Made by a program: the position numbers and the translations under genes. From positions 1-64,000 of the forward strand of contig JACKQL020000176.1 of the NCBI GenBank assembly GCA_018296165.2: a stretch of 64,000 nt of DNA, in the 5' to 3' direction. Below are positions 56,435-64,000 of this stretch, piece after piece (within the stretch, counting starts at the first letter, position 1; every line of letters starts with the position of its first letter). The stretch is from Termitomyces sp. T153 (lineage: Eukaryota; Basidiomycota; Agaricomycetes; Agaricales; Lyophyllaceae). The notes under the pieces were generated by a model that had not been told where the DNA came from, made no database searches, and was given only the letters and a program-made list of their open reading frames with translations.

Positions 56435-59400
56435 TCACCCCCCTCTAGCATGCAGTGTCTCAATGCATGGGGTAGAAGAAATTCCAGATTGGGTGACTGG
56501 TGAAATTGGGTAGATCTCTTGGATGGCCTGTGGCATGTCTGGGTGCCTCTGGTGGAACTTTTTAATCAGCCCCAGCATGTGCACATTCTCCTATGGTTCC
56601 CAGGAGATGTTCTCAATTCCATAGCCTTTCCACATCACTTTGTATTGTAGCTGTCATCAGAACAGATGACTATCAAGGATCTCTTCCACCTCATACTCCT
56701 TGTTGTCATTGACCATCACTGGAGGTGGCAGGGGTGTTGGGTGCCATCCCAGAATAGGGTCATTTGGGGCCAGAGTTAGCTTGACCATGTTGAACACTAG
56801 GTGGAGCTGGTACATCCCTGCAGGGAGCCAGAGTCAATAGGCAAGTGGCCTGACCTGCCATTCTACTATGAAAGGTCCTAATTGGTGGTGCAAGAGCTTT
56901 CTTGATGGTTGGGTGGTTGAAATATCAGAGGTGTCCAGGTAGACCTAATTCCTGGGCTAGTACTTGGGTGCCAGGGTTCTTCTGCAGTCATAATAATGTG
57001 CCATGTTGTCCTTTTCCTTTGCCAGGGCTGCCTAGGCTTCCTCCTGCAACCTCCTCATCTGGTCCACAAATCTGTTCACTGCTTCATTCTCCAACAGCTG
57101 GGCCCAGAGTTCAAAGCCCATGCACAGGTGACATCTGGTGTCCAGAAAGAAGGGCAAAAAGTGGGTGGCTGCATGAATGTGGTTGTTGTACTGGAACTCA
57201 GCATCAGAGAGGAGTTTGTCTTAGTCATTTTGGTGCTCATTGCAGAAGAGGTGGAGGTATTGCTCAAACTCCTGGTTCACACATTTGGTCTGGCCATCAG
57301 ACTGTGGATGGTAGGTGGTGGAGGTGTAAAGCTTTACACTAAGTAGTTGGTAGAGCTCTTGAGTGAAGTCCACTACAAATTGTGGCCTGCAGTCAGATAC
57401 ATAGGCATCAGAGAGGCTGTGGAGCTTCTAGACATTTCTCCAGTATAAGTTCATGGTGCCCATAATAGAGCAAGTGGTATAAGTGGGAATGAAGTGTGCT
57501 TACTTGCCATACAGGTCCACCACTACTATAATGGCATTGTAACTGTGGGTGTTGGGGAGCTCTACAATGAAGTCCACCAAAGCAACACTCCAGCATTCTG
57601 AGGGGATGGGAAGGGGATGTAGCTGTCCAGTGGGGAGATGGCATTAGGGCTTGGTCCAGAGACAGAGATCACATGTACCAGTGTAGGACCCAATGTACTG
57701 GGACATCTGTGGCCAACAGTAGTTCTAGGATACTAGCTCCAATCTTTTCCATCAACCAGAGTGTCCAGCAATCTGAGAGTTGTGGTGTTGCTCTATAATC
57801 CTCTGACAGAGCTCCAGGATGTTGGGCACATAGATCCAGTCACAGAAGGTCAGAAGTCTGTCTCTAAGGGCTCATACATCCATATAGACAGACTTGGCAC
57901 CAGTTGTGCATCTCAACTTCAGTGCCCAGGCTGCCTAGGCAACAAGTTCCTCCTGCTAACCATCCCAATTTCCACATTGGATGTCCCAGAGAATGTCCAC
58001 CTCTGCTCCCTTAAGGGCTAGACCTTGCATGGCTCAGATTGCAAACAATTTGGGGTGGAGGAGCACAATGTTGCTATTGTCATCTCCTCCAGTGCTATGG
58101 TCCATTCTCTAGGACAGGGTGTCTGGCTTCTCCATACTCTGGCTAAGCTTGTAGTGCAATGAGAAGTTGAAGTTGGCTAGATAAAGGGACTACCAGGCTT
58201 GGTGGCAGTTGAGCTCCTTAGCTGTCCAGAAGTATTTGAGGTTCTTGTGATCCATCCAAACCTCAAACTTATGCTGCACACCCTCCAGGAAGTACCACCA
58301 CTCTTGAAAGGACCAGATGATGGCCAGCATCTCCTTGTTATGAATCTTGTAATTGTGCTTTCTGTCTCTATTTCTTAATCTCAAATCTATTTCCTTTCCT
58401 CAGTTCTGTCTGATCTTGTCTCTGTCTCACCCTGACTGTCTCTGTTTCCTTTGTTTTCCTAAGTCCCTTTCACCTCTGATGTCATTACAAACTCTGCACA
58501 TGCACTACAACCTCCAAACATTCCTACAACAACTCTGGACCTCACCCTTTGCTCAGTTCCAGAATCCATCAGTCTTGATTGATCCCCCATCCAATTCTAG
58601 CTCTGCTCTCATCATCTGCAAAGCCTCTACATACTCTGCAATCTATTTATGTGCCCACAAACTTGCCCCTGATGCCTGCCCAAGCCCAATGTTAATATAC
58701 TTGGTCTTAGACTTTTCTGGACCACTCCAGACTTGCTTGGACCACTCCCCTTGGTTTCTTCTTACAAGACCCTATCCTTTGCACCACCTCCAGAATGCTA
58801 GGTTATAAGCATAGGACATTGTATCTGCCTAGTAAAGCCTTGCCAGTGTAGCTGAGCCCCCATAGTCAGTGGAACTTGATAAGAACTGGTCTGAAGATGA
58901 TGGCATGCTTGAAAGCATTGAAGGCCATCTGCTTTGGAGGCCCCCAGCTCCAAGCAGTTCCCTTTACAGTGAGGTTGAATAGAGGGCAGGCATGATGCAA
59001 GAAGTCCTGGATGAAACTCCAGTAGAAGTTGGCAAAGCCTAGGAAGGCCTGCACTTCCTTTTTGTTCTTGGGCTCCAGCCACTCCATGACACCTGCCACC
59101 TTCACCAGACCCATCTCTGCAGCTCCACGCAACATGATCAGCCCAAAATACTCAATCTGGGTCTGCTTAAACTCATACTTCTTTGGTTTGAGATAAAGCT
59201 GATGATAGTGGAGGCATTCCAAGACAAGGCATGTGATTTACCAGTGCTCTTCCAACATTTTAGTGTAGATGAGGATATTGTCAAGGTATATGCACACTAC
59301 ATCTTCAGCAATAAGCTCCTGGAAGATATTGTTCATCATTGTCTAGAAGGTGGCCAGGCTATTGGTGAGTCTGAAGAACATGACAAGAGGTTCAAACAAT

Positions 59401-61787
59401 CCCTGGTTGGTCCAGAAGGCAGCCTTCCAATCATCTCTCTTGTGGATGGACACATTCTTGTAGCCCCACTGGACATCCAGCTTAGTGAAGTATTATGCAC
59501 CCTGAAGGTTATTGATGAGCTTGGACATGAGGGGGAGGGGGTAGCAGTTCTTCACAGTCATGGTGTTCAGTACCCAGTAGTCCTGGATCAGTTGGAGTGA
59601 GCTATCCCTCTTTTTGATGAAGAAGACCAGAGAAGTCATTGGGGATTTGGAGGGGTGGATGCAACCAGAGTCCAGCTTCTCTTGCAAGAAGGCATCAAGC
59701 TTGTCCTGCTCCTTGGGTGCTAGCAGGTAGACTGTGCAGCTCAAGGGCTTAGAATCTGGCATTAGTTCAATGGCATGGTCCCACTGTTTGTGCTCTGGAA
59801 GCAAGTCAAACAAAGCCTCTGAGAACACATCCTCAAACACATGGAGGTATGGAGGTATGATGTCCTGGAATGTGTGGGGCATGGAGTTGGCAGCAAACAC
59901 CTGGGCAAGCTGCTGGGATGTGGTCTGGCTAGCCCTAATCTCCATGGCAGAGGGCAGTGAGCAGAAGGTGGTGGCATAGATTTGGTCTCCAACTTCCACT
60001 GCCTTGTCCAGGAGCTCTGGGTTGCATATGCCTCCAAACTCCCCTCCTAGTTCCTTCTCCAGGGCCCTACTGCTGCTCCACTCATCCTCATAGAAGGCCT
60101 CTCCATAGGGGAAGGCCAGGGGCAGGGGGTCTAGAAGGTCTAGATCCATGAAGGGGAGGTGGCCAGTGTGGCATGCCCAGATGGCTATGTGTTCTCAAAC
60201 TTCAGCCCAGCATTCTTCTCTGACCTTGGTGGCATAGGCAGAGCACTCTGAGAGCACCAGCTCATAGTTACATTGCTCCAGGCCCAGTCTACTTTGGGGT
60301 TGTGCTTCCAAAGCCATGTAAAACAAAGTATCATGTCCTGCTTGCCTAAACTGGTGACAGCAAAGACTGCGCATTCAACATGATTCTGGTAGCAGAGGAC
60401 AAGGTCTACCATGGAGCTGATGGTGCCCACTTTGTTGAGCATTCCATCAATGTTGAACACTGAAATAGGCTGGGGAAGTGGCTGCATAGTCAGGCTGTAG
60501 CATTCACAAACTCTGAGTCTAGAAACAGTCCTGTTGCTCCACTGTCTAGGAGGGCAGTGACTCTGCAAGTTTGCTGGGTGTCTGTGGTCTCAATTTCTAT
60601 ATTGAAGCACAATGAGTTTGCAGATGGACTTGAGGCTACTATGTACTGCTAGGGTAGCTGGTGCTCCCAGGCAGGGCAGTGCCAATGGAGCCTAGCTGGA
60701 ATTGAGAGGTTTGGCTTAGACTCTGGGGTTGGTGTTTGTATGTCTGGAGAGGAAGGCTGGAGTTCTTCTGTCTTAAAATAATTGACATCAGAAAGAGCAA
60801 TTTTATTTTCTAACAACAGACATGAGAATCTGTTAGTACCTGGCAATGGAGGCATACACCTCATCCATTGCTTGACTAAAAATCCTCCTCCAGGCCCAGA
60901 GGGGGTGCACAAGTGCCAATCTCCTCTGGAGTCAACTCCAGTGCCAGCTTGTCTAGTGACAGAGCTCTAGTGGCATTCTTCACAGCCAACAGCTGCAGGA
61001 GAAGCTCCTCCTGCTCTGCTGTAGAAAGGTAGTGCACCTCCAGACCCAATGGGCAATGTCATGTGAAATGCCCTGGTTTTTTGCATCTCTGGCACAGTAG
61101 CAGCATGGAGTGGTGCTGGCAGGCTGTGTCTACATCTATAGGAATGCCTAGCACAGGGGGCACAATGCAGGGGTGGCTGGAGCAGGGGCAGGTGCTGGGA
61201 GTATAGAAGCAGAGTAATGGAGACTGGCAACTAGAGCAGGGTGCTGCATTGGGTGCAAGTGGTGGAGCTCCCATTGGATCTCCATGAGCTGCCACTGACC
61301 CTGGGCCACCTTGTACCAGGAGGCAATCTGTTCATCATCTGGGTAACCCTTAGCCAGGTTGTCAATGCATTCTATCAGTGCAAGATGCGGGCTGTCCCAG
61401 AATACAAGGCATAGTTGGAGACCATTGGGGTAGGCAGCTTGCTTGACTAGTGCCTGGAAGGAGTCAATGTACTTGTCCAGTGTCCTCTTTCCTTGCTCAT
61501 ACTGCTCCCTATCATGCAATGCTAAAGTGGCAGTTTTGGCAGGGTTGATTGGGACAAACTCTACTTGGAAGTCTTTTTTGAAGGCAGCCCAATCTGCAAA
61601 GCTTCCAACACCTCTGGGGCACCAGAACACCTGTAGTGCATAGGTGGAGGCCCATTCAGTCTTCATATATGACAGCATCCAAGCTATCTTCAATGCATTG
61701 GAGTCAAAGGCATCTCTACTGAAGTGGATGTAGGTGAGACAGGACTGGAGGAAATGCTCCCTGCTGGAGTGAGTATCCAACCAAGTA
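56435..61787 (-). pseudogene. Ty3/gypsy family B copy B6: gag, protease, RT, RNase H, integrase, chromodomain
   Basis: The most complete family B copy, read right to left. Gag (61,787-61,150, FLQSCLTYIHFSRDAFDSNALK) is open for about 210 codons. The CCHC knuckle at 61094-61053 has a TGA replacing Arg between Thr and His. Protease DSGATG is at 60546-60535, then GKQDMILCFTWLWKHNPKVDW. The pre-RT and RT start (60,149-59,493) is one open frame of 218 codons. RT carries YLDN near 59,276, and RT continues to about 58,882. RNase H is partly deleted and replaced by a foreign LTR piece (58,353-58,881), then resumes (58,352-58,190). Integrase spans about 57,800-56,900 and the chromodomain about 56,719-56,521 (EVEEILDSHL, MWKGYGIENISWEP). 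Only ~14 bp of the 5' LTR remain (61,788-61,801). Confidence 0.85.
58353..58881 (+). repeat. Family A LTR fragment inside family B RNase H
   Basis: Reverse complement of the 16,114-16,650 part of the family A LTR (shares ATTGATCCCCCATC and CTAGGTTATAAGCA). The right end TTGATA at 58876-58881 corresponds to the LTR terminus TGACA; the left end is truncated. About 70 codons of the host RT/RNase H are missing at the site, so a deletion accompanied or followed insertion. Confidence 0.75.
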
Positions 61788-61801
61788 GGATGTCCCCTGA
61801 C
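61788..61801 (-). repeat. 14 bp remnant of family B 5' LTR
   Basis: GATGTCCCCTGACA is the reverse complement of the b2 LTR start TGTCAGGGGACATC. It lies between gag of copy B6 and the decayed membrane-protein gene, marking the original insertion edge. Confidence 0.7.
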
Positions 61802-62340
61802 AATACCTCCAGCCCATTTGCAAACCCATATCAAGATTGAAGGGCAGTAGCACATATACACAAGGCAACAGTCCAGCAAGCTGTGAGTGTCTTCAGCCAC
61901 AGTACCTCTTCCACTTCCCTCTCCAACTTCAACTTGGTTTCAGGAATAGCATGGAGCATGGGTGTGATCCTGAAAGAATGTGAAGTGTTTGGGAGTAGTG
62001 TGCAAGGTGGTATTTCATTGGTGAAAATTAAATTTTGAGGAGGTGAGCATGAATGATGGTGTGATGGGCACAAGTGGGAGTGGGGTGGCTAGAACAGGAG
62101 CATGAAGAGTACATAGTGTGCATAGGAGTGTCTATAAGTGGATTGAACAGAGCCAAACTTGGAGTAACTCTGAAGATAGGTCAAAGTTCTGATGGTGGAG
62201 GTAAGTGAGCTTCAGTGATAAAAAGTACAGTGAGCCTGATCATCAAAATTGCATAACATGGAACATGAACATGATAGGATAGGATGATGCAAGATGTGAC
62301 ATATATACACACAAGTACCAAATATGTTTGGCTTTGATTT
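61802..62340 (+). pseudogene. Membrane-protein gene remnant, copy 4 (CpG-depleted)
   Basis: ATACCTCCAGCCCATTTGCAAA at 61,802 matches 29,756-29,780 in copy 1, continuing through the equivalent of GTCTTCAGCCACAGTAC (29,850). The next part (61,930-62,130) resembles copy 2 at 31,460-31,650. The last part (62,140-62,310) resembles the copy 1 3' flank (30,020-30,180). Every CpG of the relatives is TG or CA here. No usable frame. Confidence 0.65.
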
Positions 62341-62352
62341 CAACATATGCTT

Positions 62353-62692
62353 AGTTAATTTATGACTGGTTATAAAGGATGAATGGAAATTTGTAGACCA
62401 GTGAGGAAGAATTGAAGAAAGTGAGAAAAGGCTTAAGTCATAGTGTGATGTTGCAGGAGAGAAATGTAATGATTTCTTGAGTCCTAAGACAGTTCTTGAG
62501 CTTTGGTTTTACCTCCTGAGAGCAAGAGGGGTCAGTTAATTTATGACTGGTTATGAAGGATGAATAGCGATTTGTAGACCAGTGAGGAAGAATTGAATAA
62601 AGTGAGAAAAGGCTTAAGTCATAGTGTGATGTTGCAGGAGAGAAATGTAATGATTTCTTGAGTCCTAAGACAGTTCTTGAGCTTTGGTTTTA
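62353..62692 (-). repeat. Pair of ~159 bp direct repeats with 22 bp linker (DIRS-type terminal repeats)
   Basis: 62,353-62,511 and 62,534-62,692 are nearly identical (AGTTAATTTATGACTGGTTAT at each start, CTTGAGCTTTGGTTTTA at each end). They are separated by the 22 bp CCTCCTGAGAGCAAGAGGGG plus TC. They begin just past the stop of the tyrosine recombinase gene. This matches the B1-A2-B2 arrangement of split direct repeats at the 3' end of Ngaro/PAT-type elements, with the 22 bp linker as A2. A1 would be outside the window. Confidence 0.75.
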
Positions 62693-62698
62693 TAAAAG

Positions 62699-64000
62699 TC
62701 AAGCCAAAGCTGTGAAGTCCTGAAGAGCTGGAGGTTTGAAAGGGGCTAGGTAAGGATGGGCCATGTGAAGGAGTGAGGAGAGATGCAGAATTCTAATGGG
62801 GTTATTTTCCATGTAGAGTTTGTATGCATTGCTGCATAACCAACTGAGGAGCTGAATCTTGTAGTCAGAGTATCTAGCAGCCATGGTGGTGGAGGCAGCA
62901 CTGCATCTAAAGCTGTGACCTGCATAGGGTGCTGGGTTGATCCCTGTGAGCATGAGTGCTCTACAGATCTCTTGGACAAAGTGTGTGTATGACAGAGCTC
63001 TTTCATCTGGCTGCTCAAACAGGGGTGCACTGCCTTCACACAGGAGCTCAGAGAACAGGGCCTTGAGTGCTGTGATGGGGTAAGTGGGACATCTGGGTGC
63101 TGCTGCTGCTGTGATTGTGACTCCCTTTCTGAATGGGTTGGTTTTGGAAGCAGAGAGGGTGAGCCAGACATGCATGGCAGACTTGAAATTAGGAAGGAAT
63201 TGGACTGTGCTGTAGGAGAGATTGAGGTTTGCATTGAACTTCCTGCCTTTTCCAATGGTAAATTCTCCACTGTGAAGAAGGCTTGAGTATGTGAAGCAAC
63301 ACATGGCATAAATGGTCATGTGTCCTAGCACAATGCCTGGGCAAAGCTGGGTGAGCAGGGTGGTGAGGACTGGGAGGGTGATGGGGTGTACTGGCCAGCA
63401 GTTGCATTCACTATGGAAACATTTGATGCCCCTGAGCAACCATTCTACCAGGGGGGAATTGAGTATGGTGAAAGGCAAGTCTGCATCAGTGTGGAGAAAG
63501 CATACCAAGGCCAGGTATGCTTTGATGGTCTTGGGTTGAACTTGGAGGTCAAGGCTTGCAACCCAAGACAGGACTGCTAGTTGCAATGTGGGGAGGATTG
63601 AGCCATCAGAATTGTAAAGTTTGTTGAGTTGCATATAGAGAATAAATTGTCTTTGGCCTGTTGAGTACATCCATCTTGTGCTGGAGGCAAGGCCATGCCA
63701 TAAGTAGAAGGCAACAGTCTTGGAGTAATGCCAGTTTTGCTCATACCACAAAGCCAGAGGTGCTTCAAGGTGGGTTTCTATTGGAGCTAGGGTGCAATTG
63801 CAAACATTCAAGAATATGCAAAACAAGAAGCAGCATCAGCAATCAAATTTTCAGTAGAAAAGAGCCATTCAGATAAAAAAGAAAAGTCAAGATGGCAGGC
63901 CAGGACTATCATGTGCTTTAGGAGCTTCATTTTCAGAGATGAGCATATTGTTTTGTTGTGTACAGCATTGAAAATGGCCTTGTTATCCACATGGAAAATG
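62699..64000 (-). pseudogene. DIRS-like retrotransposon: RNase H end and tyrosine recombinase
   Basis: The - strand at 63,990-63,808 ends an RNase H domain (DNKAIFNAVHNK, LACHLDFSFLSEW, ENLIADAAS). It is followed, in another frame, by a tyrosine recombinase of about 340 codons (63,826-62,699): core-binding region STRWMYSTGQRQF, catalytic region YSSLLHSGEFTIGKG, second box HSFR at 62918-62907, and the C-terminal SNAYKLYMENN with the candidate nucleophile Tyr. The first catalytic Arg, normally in LLRSGEFT, is His here (codon CAC at 63274-63272). The open frame is otherwise intact. In the family, the recombinase inserts a circular cDNA without target duplication. Truncated by the window end. Confidence 0.85.

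Noticed and set aside
62353..62692. A CRISPR-like or satellite array
   Set aside because: Only two long units with a 22 bp linker, placed immediately after a tyrosine recombinase gene in a eukaryotic genome.

Overview
The window looks like repeat-rich chromosomal DNA of a basidiomycete fungus, probably an Agaricomycete. The evidence is the mix of Ty3/gypsy chromovirus-like retrotransposons, a Helitron, Tc1-like elements, a tyrosine-recombinase (DIRS-like) retrotransposon, NACHT-WD40 receptor genes with roughly 50 bp introns, and single-pass membrane proteins with a PPTYDSI-type tail. Most of the sequence is almost free of CpG, and many coding stops are CGA-to-TGA changes. A few islands (about 27.0-33.3 kb and 48.7-50.3 kb) keep normal CpG. 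This is the signature of cytosine methylation and deamination of repeats. No species can be named from sequence alone.

Layout. 1-6,189: nested + strand remnants of two Ty3/gypsy families (called A and B here), with a solo LTR and a B-type 3' LTR. 6,190-7,526: unclassified. 7,527-17,173: a - strand family A element bounded by two LTRs and carrying a 1.16 kb non-coding insertion. 17,174-20,120: a - strand family B 5' end (LTR, gag, protease) interrupted by a tRNA-derived SINE. 20,121-21,215: a + strand family B RT fragment. 21,950-28,680 and 48,691-55,137: the two arms of an inverted segmental duplication about 6.5 kb long, each holding a NACHT-WD40 (NLR-like) gene. 29.1-31.7 kb: two tandem, broken membrane-protein genes; decayed relatives recur at 55.1-55.7 kb and 61.8-62.3 kb. 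32.6-34.0 kb: a gag-like gene. 34.2-41.7 kb: a decayed Helitron whose helicase is split by a complete 2,049 bp non-autonomous LTR element encoding a KH-domain-like protein. 44.0-48.7 kb: Tc1-like 5' part, LTR pieces and a family B copy. 55.9-61.8 kb: Tc1-like 3' part and a nearly full - strand family B element. 62.35-64.0 kb: 3' end of a DIRS-like element running off the window.

Functional reading. The only genes likely to serve the host are the NACHT-WD40 pair (putative fungal non-self recognition/STAND receptors) and the membrane-protein family. The - strand NLR copy is nearly intact, with one frameshift. The + strand copy has at least three frameshifts and a premature stop. Their WD40 repeats are almost identical 126 bp units, the pattern of concerted evolution seen in fungal HNWD-type receptors. 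Everything else is transposable-element sequence in successive nested layers, which gives a relative chronology of insertion.
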